Shown one piece after another: positions 43,866 to 52,994 of a DNA stretch of 64,000 nt. The DNA is from Methanobrevibacter sp. GTDB taxonomy: Archaea > Methanobacteriota > Methanobacteria > Methanobacteriales > Methanobacteriaceae. The first letter of the stretch is position 1, and each line of letters opens with the position of its first letter. The notes under the pieces were generated by a model. That model was not told the DNA's origin. It did no database searches and was given only the letters and a program-made list of their open reading frames with translations. A program made the position numbers and the translations under genes. Where the stretch lies: assembly GCA_017407115.1 (NCBI GenBank), contig JAFQXD010000032.1, positions 1-64,000 on the forward strand, written 5' to 3'.

Positions 43866-44849
43866 ATGATTATTAGAGCACCTTCAAGAATTCATATGTC
43901 CCTTATTGATTTGAATGGGTCATATAGAAGAGTCGATGGTGGAATTGGTCTAGCATTAGCTGATCCACAATTTGTATTGGAAGTTGAGCAAATAGAAAGT
44001 GGAATTGAACTTGAATTTGCAGATACTGTCACAGATGAAGAAGCGATTTTGGAATGTAAGGAAAAAATCCCTGATGCAGCTCAAAAAACTATAGAACATT
44101 ATGATATTGATGCTGGTTTTAAATTTATTGTTCATGAAACTTACCCTCCACATTCAGGATTTGGAAGCGGAACCCAAATTGCAGTTTCAACTGCTCATTT
44201 AATAACAGAAACAATGGGTATTGAAGCTGAAAGTCGTGAATTAAGTACTATTGTCGGAAGAGGAGGGACTTCTGGAATTGGAACATACACTCATGATTTA
44301 GGTGGATTTATTGTAGACGGTGGACACAGCAAGGAAGAAAAGCCATTGTTTTTACCGTCCGGAGCATCCAAAGCAAAGCCTGCAACATTGATAGCAAGAT
44401 ATGATTTTCCTGAAGAATGGAATATCTTAATAGCCATTCCTGAAATCGAAAAGCATATGGAAGGTGACGATGAGGTGGATGTTTTCCAAACATACTGTCC
44501 TATTCCAAAAGAGGAAGTGGAACAGGTATCCCATTTGATTTTAATGAATCTTGTTCCGTTCATGCTTGAAAAAGATATCAAGAACTTTGGCTGGGCTGTA
44601 AGTGAACTTCAAAAGGTTGGATTCAACAAATTGGAACACTCCCTTGATGCAAGTTACCTGCCTACAATGAAAGCCATTGAAGACCTTGGGGCATACGGTG
44701 TAGGTATCTCTTCATTCGGGCCTGTTTTATACACTGTATTTGATGAGTCCAATGAGTTTATTGTAGAAAAAACCAAAGAGCTTCTTGGTGATAAGGGCAC
44801 TGTATTTGTCACCAAAGCACAAAATCATGGATATGTTATTGAAAAATAA
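43866..44849 (+). CDS. mptG: Beta-ribofuranosylaminobenzene 5'-phosphate synthase
   Basis: 327 residues of the GHMP kinase-like family. The enzyme condenses 4-hydroxybenzoate (or p-aminobenzoate) with phosphoribosyl pyrophosphate and releases CO2, the first committed step of the aromatic part of methanopterin, the C1 carrier of methanogenesis. Visible are IIRAPSRIHMSLIDLNGSYRRVDGGIGLAL at the start, the glycine-rich PPHSGFGSGTQIAVS (94-108), and the C-terminal GISSFGPVLYTVF. A TATA-like TTATATACTTT (about 43826) and GGAAGTGA precede the ATG. The MFS gene follows 21 bp later. Confidence 0.92.
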   Translation: MIIRAPSRIHMSLIDLNGSYRRVDGGIGLALADPQFVLEVEQIESGIELEFADTVTDEEAILECKEKIPDAAQKTIEHYDIDAGFKFIVHETYPPHSGFGSGTQIAVSTAHLITETMGIEAESRELSTIVGRGGTSGIGTYTHDLGGFIVDGGHSKEEKPLFLPSGASKAKPATLIARYDFPEEWNILIAIPEIEKHMEGDDEVDVFQTYCPIPKEEVEQVSHLILMNLVPFMLEKDIKNFGWAVSELQKVGFNKLEHSLDASYLPTMKAIEDLGAYGVGISSFGPVLYTVFDESNEFIVEKTKELLGDKGTVFVTKAQNHGYVIEK

Positions 44850-44870
44850 CATTTCTCATTTCTTTTTTTC

Positions 44871-46031
44871 ATGAAAAATAATCCTAAACTTTTACTTTAC
44901 ATATTGGTGTTAGCTACGCTTGGAATCAATACACCATTAAGTATTGTAGGAATTATTTCACAGATTTCAACACATTTTAATACTTCTATTGCCGTTTCAG
45001 GTTTGTATGTAAGTTCATTCACGTTTACAATAGCTGTTTGTGGGTTGTTCGTGCCAATCATGTTTTCGAAATTTGATCGAAAAGCAACTTTCATGTCCAT
45101 TTTAAGCGTTTTTGCAGTTTCTAATTTGGTGATTATATTTTCTGACAATCTTTATGTGTCTTTATTTTTTAGGGTTTTGTCTGCGGTATTCTATCCTGCA
45201 TTTATCTCAATCGCCTTGACTGTTTGTGAGGAAATTGCGCCTGAGGGTGAAAAGCAGGATTATATTACTAAAATTTTGCTTGGAATATCTGTTGGAAGCA
45301 TTGTCGGTTTGCCGATAACAACATGCCTTGGAACTGTATTTGGCTATCAGATTGCAATGTTTTGGATATTCGCAATAAACTTTTTAACATTGATTTTAAT
45401 AGGATTGTTTTTCCCAAGGATTTCCGGAAAATCAAAATCCTACGAAGCTCCACTTTCAAGTTTGAAATCAAGAGAGTTCGTATTGGCTTCAGTAGGCATA
45501 ATCCTTATGCCGATTGGAGCCAGCATTGTCTATAATTACATGCCCTATTTTCTTCAGACTGTAAGCCACATATATACATATAAGTTGAGCATTCTCCTTT
45601 TTGTTTATGGGATTGTTTCTATCTGTGGAACTTGGATTGGTGGAAAACTGATTGTATATAGGGATAAGGCCACATTATTGATTTTTCAATTGGTGTGCGG
45701 TGCTGTATTTGTATTGTTCTATCTGTATGCGCAATATCTGATTCCGGTTTTGATGCTGTTCATGATATTTGGCCTGTTGGATGGTATGGGTTATAATTTG
45801 ATTCAATATATTGAGGCATCGGTCTTGCCTGATACTCCTGAACTTGCAAATGGAGTATTTTTAAGTATTTTAAATGGTGGGATAGCTTTGGGAACTGCAA
45901 TTGGTGGATTTTTGGTCAATGATTTTGGTGTGTTGTCAATATTTGCAGGTGGCGCCATATTTTTGTTTGCTGCATTCTTAATGCTTTATTATTTAATAAA
46001 TATTTTCAAAATTAATTTGAAGTATAGTTAA
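44871..46031 (+). CDS. MFS transporter
   Basis: 386 residues with about 12 membrane helices, arranged as two six-helix halves. The central loop (PRISGKSKSYEAPLSSLKSREF) separates them. It resembles arabinose-efflux-type major facilitator permeases that export small molecules with proton exchange. The substrate cannot be read. It is 21 bp behind mptG and probably shares its transcript. Confidence 0.85.
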   Translation: MKNNPKLLLYILVLATLGINTPLSIVGIISQISTHFNTSIAVSGLYVSSFTFTIAVCGLFVPIMFSKFDRKATFMSILSVFAVSNLVIIFSDNLYVSLFFRVLSAVFYPAFISIALTVCEEIAPEGEKQDYITKILLGISVGSIVGLPITTCLGTVFGYQIAMFWIFAINFLTLILIGLFFPRISGKSKSYEAPLSSLKSREFVLASVGIILMPIGASIVYNYMPYFLQTVSHIYTYKLSILLFVYGIVSICGTWIGGKLIVYRDKATLLIFQLVCGAVFVLFYLYAQYLIPVLMLFMIFGLLDGMGYNLIQYIEASVLPDTPELANGVFLSILNGGIALGTAIGGFLVNDFGVLSIFAGGAIFLFAAFLMLYYLINIFKINLKYS

Positions 46032-46057
46032 GAAGTTAGATTAAAAAATCTAACTTC
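46032..46057. terminator. Bidirectional terminator
   Basis: A perfect 11-bp stem, GAAGTTAGATT-AAAA-AATCTAACTTC, between two convergent genes. Confidence 0.85.
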
Positions 46058-46064
46058 CATGTGT

Positions 46065-46808
46065 TTAAATTTCGAATCCACCGTCTGCTTTGATGATTTG
46101 ACCATCAATGAATGAGGAATCATCGCTTGCTAGGAACAATGCGAGATTTGCGATGTCTTCAGGTTGGCCGCATCTTTTTACAGGGCATTGGTCAATCATT
46201 TGCTGCAATGCTCCTGGTCCGCCGATACTGTCTACCATAGCTGTGTGGATAAGTCCAGGTGCAATACCATTACATCTGATTTCCGGACCTAATTCCCATG
46301 CCATTGATCTGGTTAATCCCATCATAGCGTGTTTACTGTCAACGTATGCTGCAAATCCATGGTGTGCTCCGAAGGATGCCACAGAACAGGTGTTTACAAT
46401 GGTTCCTTTTCCTTTTTCTTTCATTACCGGTGCGACTAATTGTGTTAAGAGTAATGCTGATGTGACATTAACATTGAATACTTTAGTCCACTCGTCAAGG
46501 CTTACGTCCATCAATGGAGACATGGAGAGCACTCCTGCATTGTTGAATAGAACGTCAACGGTTCCGTATTCTTCCATTGTGGCATCGAATATTTTTGGCA
46601 CTTCATCAAGGTTTGCCATATCCACTATTACATAGATTGCTTCACCACCGGCAGCCTTAATATCATCCACAACGGCTTTTGCTCTTTCTTCGTTTCTTCC
46701 AGTTACTACTACTTTTGCACCTTCGGCTGCAAACAATTTTGCTGAGTCTCTGCCCATACCGGAGGTAGCTCCAGTCACAATTGCTACTTTACCATCTAGT
46801 TTTCCCAT
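46065..46808 (-). CDS. Short-chain dehydrogenase/reductase
   Basis: 247 residues. I take ATG 46808 (MGKLDGKVAIVTG) because AAAGGTGATAAA lies just ahead; the in-frame ATG 46832 is upstream of that ribosome site. Classical SDR motifs: TGATSGMG for the cofactor, LFNNAG, the catalytic Ser in NTCSVASFG, and Tyr-x3-Lys in YVDSKHAM. Similar enzymes are annotated as glucose 1-dehydrogenase or 3-oxoacyl-ACP reductase, but the substrate is unknown. The Arg at TGRNEERA suggests NADP(H). Confidence 0.88.
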   Translation of the reverse strand: MGKLDGKVAIVTGATSGMGRDSAKLFAAEGAKVVVTGRNEERAKAVVDDIKAAGGEAIYVIVDMANLDEVPKIFDATMEEYGTVDVLFNNAGVLSMSPLMDVSLDEWTKVFNVNVTSALLLTQLVAPVMKEKGKGTIVNTCSVASFGAHHGFAAYVDSKHAMMGLTRSMAWELGPEIRCNGIAPGLIHTAMVDSIGGPGALQQMIDQCPVKRCGQPEDIANLALFLASDDSSFIDGQIIKADGGFEI

Positions 46809-46829
46809 TTTATCACCTTTTAAAACTAC

Positions 46830-46882
46830 CATGATGACTCATGAAGTTTGATGATATTTAATATATCAGGGATTTATATAAA
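46830..46882 (-). promoter_or_regulatory. SDR promoter and operator-like palindrome
   Basis: TATA-like TTTATATAAATCC on - (about 46873-46885), then CATGA-TGAC-TCATG at 46830-46843, near the expected transcription start. Confidence 0.45.
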
Positions 46883-47007
46883 TATTTTTTTAAGAATTAT
46901 GGGTTTTGTTTGATATTTTTTAGTTATTATTGCAATTGGTAAAAATTCATCCATTTCAATTAACTATTTTTACTAGTTAATTTATATTTTTAATTAAGAC
47001 AATTTTT

Positions 47008-47496
47008 GTGGTTAATATGAACGATGAGACAAGTTTAAAAAAGCAGACAGATTTGAGTTTAACCTCTAACAACAATATCTTTTTGGGAAACAACATTATC
47101 ATATCCGGCTATTTGAAAGAAAAGGTGGAACCTGAAGAAGGATATGAAAACAAACTGAAAGTGAAGAATGTAAAAAGGCTGGTAAATAAGGGCATTAATG
47201 TTTTTATTGATGGCGTATTTGTAAAAACAGTAATCACTAATCGCAATGGTTTTTATAAGGATTTTCTGCTTGCAAAATTTGCTGGAAAACGTGAAATAAA
47301 AGTAGTTTATGACGGCGATTGGGAATATGAAAAATCAGTTTGCCTAACTGAAATAAATATTATAAATGGCAGCGAAGAATGTGAAAAAGAAGTGAACTGT
47401 ATAGGAGATCAGCTGGAAAAAATAGCAAATCTCTATCGTGAAGGTCTTCTCAGTGAAGAGGAATATACTCTTGCAAAAGAAAAAATAATTAAATAG
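47008..47496 (+). CDS. Ig-like domain plus SHOCT domain protein
   Basis: 162 residues from GTG 47008 (or 159 from ATG 47017). Residues 22-115 form a surface-type Ig/carboxypeptidase-regulatory-like sandwich (GINVFIDGVFVKTVITNRNGFYKDFLLA; KREIKVVYDGDWEYE). Residues 130-162 (IGDQLEKIANLYREGLLSEEEYTLAKEKII) are a SHOCT domain, a short oligomerisation module. There is no signal peptide or membrane segment, so it appears cytoplasmic, which is odd for this sandwich type. Function unknown. Confidence 0.65.
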   Translation: MVNMNDETSLKKQTDLSLTSNNNIFLGNNIIISGYLKEKVEPEEGYENKLKVKNVKRLVNKGINVFIDGVFVKTVITNRNGFYKDFLLAKFAGKREIKVVYDGDWEYEKSVCLTEINIINGSEECEKEVNCIGDQLEKIANLYREGLLSEEEYTLAKEKIIK

Positions 47497-47516
47497 AGTT
47501 TGGTTTTAACTCTATT
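47492..47516. terminator. Bidirectional terminator
   Basis: AATAGAGTT and AACTCTATT (9-bp stem, 7-base loop) overlap the ends of two convergent genes. Confidence 0.75.
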
Positions 47517-48081
47517 CATATTTGATTTCGGTAAACTTGTCCTTGTTTTTGATTACGTGCCTTTTTTCGGCAAGGATTTCCATTCCGGCAAAGACTACTC
47601 CTGTCAGTACGAATGTCAAATGGATGATGATTCTCCAGAATTCAACATTCGGATCAAATGACATTTTTAAAAAGTCCTGTAACAGCTCAATAAGAGAAAT
47701 GGCTACAATTGAGCTGATAATTTTAAGTTTCAATCCGGAAAAGTCAAGCCTGCCCATCCATGATAGGCGGTCTCTGTGCTGTTCTGCAATATCTATTTTT
47801 GAGACAAAATTTTCATAACCTGATATCGCTACAATCAGTACCAGGTTGGCGACCAGGGTCAGGTCAAGTAATTTCAATACCTGAATAATCCATTCGTTCT
47901 CGTTGAAAATAGACATGTGAGTGATGAAATATACCACGTCTCCTGCAAATCTTACCAAAATCAAAAATAAGATTACAATCAGGAGTATGTACATAGGTGA
48001 TAAAAGCCAGCGGCTTGCGAATAACAGTCTTTCCAATTTGTCTTCTGCTGAATGTCTGATGTCTTTTTTTGAAATTTTCAT
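47512..48081 (-). CDS. UPF0114/YqhA-family membrane protein
   Basis: 189 residues with four predicted membrane helices (about 28-50, 70-90, 120-140, 150-170). The segment LERLLFASRWLLSPMYILLI, ANLVLIVAISGYENFVSKID and the MGRLDFSGLKLKI loop are hallmarks of the YqhA/UPF0114 family, whose function is not established. ATG 48081 is preferred over the GTG at 48084, which belongs to AAAGGTG, the ribosome site. It is the last gene of an operon with an ACT protein and paaK. Confidence 0.8.
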   Translation of the reverse strand: MKISKKDIRHSAEDKLERLLFASRWLLSPMYILLIVILFLILVRFAGDVVYFITHMSIFNENEWIIQVLKLLDLTLVANLVLIVAISGYENFVSKIDIAEQHRDRLSWMGRLDFSGLKLKIISSIVAISLIELLQDFLKMSFDPNVEFWRIIIHLTFVLTGVVFAGMEILAEKRHVIKNKDKFTEIKYE

Positions 48082-48093
48082 CACCTTTAAATA

Positions 48094-48525
48094 CTATAAA
48101 TTGTAAACTTCATCGGATGGTACAATTACTATGCCATTTTCTTTTAGTGCAGATATTAGTTTATCTATATTATCTGAATGTAGCAATAGAATGGCTTTGC
48201 CTTCTTTTTCGTGTGAAAATGCGTAAAGATATTCCAAATCTATTTCATTGTCTCTTATTATCTTTAAAACTGTTGTAAGACCACCAGGGGTGTCGTTCAT
48301 TTCAACACCTATGATGTCTGTAATCTTAACGAGGAAGTTGTTTTTTTCCAGTGCTTCCTTTCCTTTAACAGGGTCATCAACGACAAGCCTTAAAATTCCG
48401 AATTCGGAAGTGTCTGCCATGCACATTGCCCTGATGTTGACGTCTGCATCGGATAATATTTCAAGAGGTTTGGACAAACTGCCCATCCTGTTTTGTAAAA
48501 ATATTGATAACTGTTTGATTTTCAT
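48094..48525 (-). CDS. Tandem ACT-domain protein
   Basis: 143 residues with two ACT domains (1-70 and about 72-143; LSIFLQNRMGSLSKPLEILSDADVNIRAM, and VEMNDTPGGLTTVLKIIRDNEIDLEYLYA). ACT pairs bind amino acids and act as regulatory sensors. The gene lies 8 bp behind paaK. The pair is common in methanogens and probably tunes aryl-acid use for aromatic amino acid synthesis. No catalytic domain is present. Confidence 0.85.
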   Translation of the reverse strand: MKIKQLSIFLQNRMGSLSKPLEILSDADVNIRAMCMADTSEFGILRLVVDDPVKGKEALEKNNFLVKITDIIGVEMNDTPGGLTTVLKIIRDNEIDLEYLYAFSHEKEGKAILLLHSDNIDKLISALKENGIVIVPSDEVYNL

Positions 48526-48533
48526 GATACCAC

Positions 48534-49835
48534 CTAATGTAAGTTCCTCTCATCAATTACTCTTTTGGCCTTGCCCTCAAATCTAGGTAGGGTTTTAGGT
48601 TCAACAAGAGTTACCTTTACGCGGATTCCGGTTTCGTTTTCAATTGATTTTGCAATCTTTTGTTGTATTCCCATCATTTCCTTTACTCCGTCAAAGAATA
48701 TGTCTTTTGAGGCTTCGACTTTGACTTCGATTTCATCTAAAGTTCCAGGTCTTGTAACTATAATCATATAATGAGGCTCTACATCACCGACCTTAAGCAA
48801 TGCTTTTTCAATTTGTGATGGGAAAATAGCTACTCCCTTAACTTTAATCATGTCGTCAGATCTGCCTGTGATTCTGCTCATTCTTGCATGTGTTCTACCG
48901 CAGCTGCACTTTTCATAAGTAAGTTTGGTCAAGTCTTTTGTTCTGAATCTTATAACAGGCATTCCTTCCCTTTCGATATTTGTCAGTACCAGTTCACCTG
49001 GAGTGTCTGCACCTAAGGTTTTTCCGGTGTTAGGGTCAATTATTTCAGGATAGTAGATGTCTTCTGCAATGTGCAGGCCTTCCTGCGCTTCACATTCCAC
49101 ACCTACGCCGGGTCCCATGAGTTCTGTCAGACCGTAAATGTTGTATGCTTTGCAGCCGAAAAGCTCTTCCACTCTTTGCCTTATCTCTTCGGTCCATCCT
49201 TCAGCTCCGAATCCGATTGCTTTTATTCCTAAGTCCTTAGGATCGATTCCGTCTTCAAGGGCAACTTCTCCAATGTGTATTCCGTATGATGGTGTAAATA
49301 TCAAACCGGTAGCTCCAAAATCGCTCATGATTTCGATTTGCCTTCTGGTCTGTCCGGTTGAGATTGGAATGATTGCAGCGCCTATTTTGTGGCTTCCGTA
49401 ATGAACTCCGAATCCTCCTGTAAACATTCCGTATCCATGTGTGTTCTGGATAATGTCGTCTTCACCAATGCCCATCATGGTAAGTCCACGTGCGGTTGTT
49501 TCCGCCCATGTGTCCAAATCCTTTTCTGTGTATCCTGATACCACTGGCTTTCCTGTGGTTCCGGATGATGAATGCAATTCTTTTATTTCTTTGATGTCTA
49601 CTGCAAAAAGCCCGAACGGATAGCTTTCCCTCAGGTCATCTTTTGTGATGAATGGGAGTTTTTCGATATCTTTCAGGGTTTCTATATCTTCGGGGAAAAC
49701 TTCAGCTTCACTATATCTCTTGTTGTAGTAAGGTATTTTATCAAATGCTCTTTTAACAGTTGCTTGAAGCTTTTTTAGTTGTAGCTCTTCAAGGTCTTGC
49801 CTTGGCATTGTTTCTATTTCTTCGTTCCAAAACAT
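48534..49835 (-). CDS. paaK: Phenylacetate-CoA ligase (AMP-forming)
   Basis: 433 residues from ATG 49835, with GAGG six bases ahead; ATG 49847 is in frame but precedes that site. It has the adenylate-forming motif SSSGTTGKPVVSGYT, YGMFTGGFG, YNIYGLTELMGPG and the C-terminal hinge RITGRSDDMIKVKGV. It activates phenylacetate or indoleacetate to CoA thioesters, which 2-oxoacid oxidoreductases can carboxylate to aromatic amino acid precursors in methanogens. It heads the paaK-ACT-UPF0114 operon. Confidence 0.9.
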   Translation of the reverse strand: MFWNEEIETMPRQDLEELQLKKLQATVKRAFDKIPYYNKRYSEAEVFPEDIETLKDIEKLPFITKDDLRESYPFGLFAVDIKEIKELHSSSGTTGKPVVSGYTEKDLDTWAETTARGLTMMGIGEDDIIQNTHGYGMFTGGFGVHYGSHKIGAAIIPISTGQTRRQIEIMSDFGATGLIFTPSYGIHIGEVALEDGIDPKDLGIKAIGFGAEGWTEEIRQRVEELFGCKAYNIYGLTELMGPGVGVECEAQEGLHIAEDIYYPEIIDPNTGKTLGADTPGELVLTNIEREGMPVIRFRTKDLTKLTYEKCSCGRTHARMSRITGRSDDMIKVKGVAIFPSQIEKALLKVGDVEPHYMIIVTRPGTLDEIEVKVEASKDIFFDGVKEMMGIQQKIAKSIENETGIRVKVTLVEPKTLPRFEGKAKRVIDERNLH

Positions 49836-49847
49836 GTTTTGCCTCAT

Positions 49848-50351
49848 TAAATTTTAATATTATATATTAGATTTTTAGTGACTATAAAATTTTCTAGTGT
49901 TGGTTTTTTTTATTTTTTTTATCTTTTATAATTAATCTATTTTCTCTTTATGTATTGTTAACAGTGTTATATATGTTTTTTAATTTGCAATTTTAATTGG
50001 TGTTCTGAAATACTCATTTTTAATAGTTTTTTTTAAATTTAAATGGTATTAACATTGTTATACTGTTATTATTTTTTTGATTTAGTAATACTTTATTTGT
50101 TTTGTTTTTAACTGTTATTTATTCTTATTTTTAAATAATTGGCGAATTTGGATAATTTTTAAAAGGTAATACTTTTTGAATTTTATTGAACAATTCTAAT
50201 TTATTTTAATATTGATTAAATAATATTCATTTTGTATTACTTTTTATATAAATGATATTTTAAATAGTAATAATAAAACTTTAAATAAGTATTACTATAT
50301 ATAATTGTTTGGTATATTTTAGAGTATACCAAAAAGTAAGGTGAATATTTT
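49848..50351. promoter_or_regulatory. Divergent intergenic region with repeated GTAATAC motifs
   Basis: It holds promoters for paaK (left) and the FmdE-protein gene (right; TATA-like ACTATATATAAT at about 50294). The palindromic 9-mer AGTAATACT, or its complement with at most one change, occurs at 50084, 50165, 50233 and 50288. A larger palindrome, GGTATATTTTAGAGTATACC, lies at 50311-50330, close to the expected transcription start. These are probable operators of the metal-uptake genes. Confidence 0.5.
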
Positions 50352-52946
50352 ATGAAAAAACGTAGAATTGTTATAATTGCATTATTAATTTTAACAATAG
50401 CCTTTATGGGTACTGTTGCTGCAAGTGACGATATTGTGGCAGATGATGAAGTATCTTGTGATATTGATTCACAGCTTTCAGTAAGTCAGCAAAATACCCA
50501 AATTGCAGTCGATGATAATGAAGATAATAGTGTGGTTTCCATTTCCAAAGAAAACGATGCTGTTGATTCAATCGATTCTAATTTGGCCGGCGACAGTAAT
50601 TATAATTTGGGTTACAATGTTACAACTGCTGCAGACAAATTGCTAAAATTTGATTCTGCTGATGATGTTTTGGTAATTACCACTGCAGGTTTGACAAGAA
50701 TTAATAATATAACAACTGAAAATGTTTTAAATGGAATAATTGATGCATCAAACGGTCATGTTACTTATGGTAAAGGAAACATTTTAACTTTATCTTCATT
50801 AAGAACTGATCCTACAAACATTGCGTTCATTGTCAAAAAAGCAAATACTCTTACAATGGCATTTTATAAAAACGGCTCCACAACTCCATTGTACTATGGA
50901 AATGCTGGTCCTGAAATATCTGATAAGGAATGGAAAAAACTACAGCAACTGTTAGGAAAAGAAGATGCATACTCATACATCAGTATTGCAAATTCTTGGT
51001 CCAATGGTATTTCCAAAGATATTTTAACTCAAGCAACATATCATGGACATGTCTGTACAGGTCTTATCAGTGGTCAGGCAATGATACAGACATTATTGAA
51101 ATATTATCCTCCACGTGGGGAATCCGGTTTACCTCTTGAAAATACCGCGTATTACGTTTTAGGAATTCCTGGCGACTCAGATGATGATGCATTTACTTGG
51201 ACTATGGATATTACTCCAGGTAAAAGAGCTTACATTGGTGTGGATACAATGGTTGACAAATCCATGACAGGATTTATCAGATGGAATAGTCAATCCAAAA
51301 CTGGAATAATTATTGTAATGAGTTATAACGAAACAAAAATCAAACAGACATTTAAAACAAAAACAGGTTTGAATCCTGATGCAAGTGCTACTAACGATTT
51401 GAAATATCAAAATTGGTTAATTAAAACATTATCAGAAAATCCAACTTCTCTGGTTGATGTTTTATATGAATTTGATGGTCTCACTCAAGAAGACATATTT
51501 TATTTGATGGGTGAAGAGCCAGGTAAAGGAACAGTAACAAGGAGTGCTCATGGTTTGGATATGGATTATATACTTAATTTAAGCCTTAAAAAAGCAACAC
51601 GTGAAGAACAAGATGCTAAACAGGTTACAAAATTAACTTCAGATCAATTAAAAGAAATAGGTTCAACAGCCAGTAAGATGGCATTAAATTACTTCAAATC
51701 ACAGGGTGTTGATGTGCCTAAGGATTATCCTACAATGTATGTATTGACATCAGCAGGATATGTCAGAATTAACGGAACATCCACTGAAATGGTTTTCGAT
51801 GGAATCTATGACGTGTTAGGTTCAAGATTAAGTAAAAAAACTTTATTGCCTGTACATACAGCATTGTGGAAAGATTTAGTATTTGATTTCTTTTGGGTAA
51901 ACAGCACAAACAATAAAGATACCTTATCATACAGTCTAAAATATGATGTTGATACTGGTAGTTTAATTGAAACCGCTAACACAACCGATAATGCGAATTA
52001 TGTTATCCAAAATGCAATAAAATATGATCCTCCATATGATGTATTGGTGGGATGGTTATTCCACAATCACGTTTGTGGAGGTAGTGCTCCAGGTTATTTG
52101 ATTGTGGATTTTGTTTACAATCAACTTCCGATTACAAATGAAAACGAATCATTTATCTACATCACTACAAATGACAACTGTAAGGATGATGTAATCTCAA
52201 GGCTTTTAGGTGTTTCTCCAGGTATGGAAAACTACTACAATTTGAGATATGATGATTCACGTACCAATTCAAGCAATGTTGGAATCGCAATTAAATGGAA
52301 CAGTGCAACAAAAACCGGTGAGCTAATAATAATCAATCTGGAAAATTGGGGTGCTGGTCAAGCATTTAAAAAAGGTTCCGATATGTATGAAGAATATATC
52401 AAATTGTATAAAGGAGATTATTCTTCTGAAAATCTCGTTGCACCTCCTTCCATTACTGTAACTGCCAGAAAAGAAATTAATGAAGACATGCTTCATACAA
52501 TTGTTTCTGGTGCTACAAATACTGAGCAAGGAAACTCAATTGATTATATCATGAGTTTGGACGATAAACTTCCTGAAACTCCAAAACCTCAGGACAACAC
52601 TGGCAATTCTGATAATAATAAAAACAACAATAAACAAAATCAGGTAGTTAACAGTAGTTCTTCAAATGATTCTCCAAATGCCCCTTCCGGAAATAGTGTT
52701 TCCAAATCAATAAATGGCATTAGTTCATATGTGGGAACTTCTATTAATGCAGTTGCCAGCAGTGTAGCTAGTGATGATGCTGATGAGTCTGATGATGATT
52801 CAACAGATTCACAAAATAAACCAGCATACGAAATAAATAAAAAATCAGCTACTAAAGAAAGTAATCCGAACGCTATTATTTTAGCTATTGCTGCAGTATT
52901 AATTGTTGGTGCAATATTGGGATATGGATATATAAAACGTAATTAA
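50352..52946 (+). CDS. Secreted, anchored protein with two FmdE-like domains
   Basis: 864 residues. Signal peptide 1-24 (RRIVIIALLILTIAFMGTVAAS), then an acidic linker. FmdE-like domain 1 has its motif at 231-235 (HGHVCTG) with helix SGQAMIQTLL. A second copy carries HNHVCGG at 571-575. A Ser/Asn-rich spacer (about 735-830) and one C-terminal membrane helix before KRN anchor it. FmdE modules bind metal through His/Cys and are linked with formylmethanofuran dehydrogenase operons. Here, outside the membrane and beside a CbiM gene, it is more likely to bind Ni, Co or a related metal. The metal is inferred, not seen. Confidence 0.8.
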   Translation: MKKRRIVIIALLILTIAFMGTVAASDDIVADDEVSCDIDSQLSVSQQNTQIAVDDNEDNSVVSISKENDAVDSIDSNLAGDSNYNLGYNVTTAADKLLKFDSADDVLVITTAGLTRINNITTENVLNGIIDASNGHVTYGKGNILTLSSLRTDPTNIAFIVKKANTLTMAFYKNGSTTPLYYGNAGPEISDKEWKKLQQLLGKEDAYSYISIANSWSNGISKDILTQATYHGHVCTGLISGQAMIQTLLKYYPPRGESGLPLENTAYYVLGIPGDSDDDAFTWTMDITPGKRAYIGVDTMVDKSMTGFIRWNSQSKTGIIIVMSYNETKIKQTFKTKTGLNPDASATNDLKYQNWLIKTLSENPTSLVDVLYEFDGLTQEDIFYLMGEEPGKGTVTRSAHGLDMDYILNLSLKKATREEQDAKQVTKLTSDQLKEIGSTASKMALNYFKSQGVDVPKDYPTMYVLTSAGYVRINGTSTEMVFDGIYDVLGSRLSKKTLLPVHTALWKDLVFDFFWVNSTNNKDTLSYSLKYDVDTGSLIETANTTDNANYVIQNAIKYDPPYDVLVGWLFHNHVCGGSAPGYLIVDFVYNQLPITNENESFIYITTNDNCKDDVISRLLGVSPGMENYYNLRYDDSRTNSSNVGIAIKWNSATKTGELIIINLENWGAGQAFKKGSDMYEEYIKLYKGDYSSENLVAPPSITVTARKEINEDMLHTIVSGATNTEQGNSIDYIMSLDDKLPETPKPQDNTGNSDNNKNNNKQNQVVNSSSSNDSPNAPSGNSVSKSINGISSYVGTSINAVASSVASDDADESDDDSTDSQNKPAYEINKKSATKESNPNAIILAIAAVLIVGAILGYGYIKRN

Positions 52947-52980
52947 TATTTCACTCATGTGAAATATTTTTTTATTTTTT
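52945..52980 (+). terminator. Hairpin after FmdE-protein gene
   Basis: AATATTTCAC-TCAT-GTGAAATATT, a 10-bp stem followed by T-runs. It may attenuate transcription into the next genes. Confidence 0.75.
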
Positions 52981-52994
52981 TTTGAGGTGGTAAA

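Noticed and set aside
44871-45535. Shadow frames in the MFS gene
   Set aside because: The plus-strand protein has clear membrane helices and family features; the others have none.
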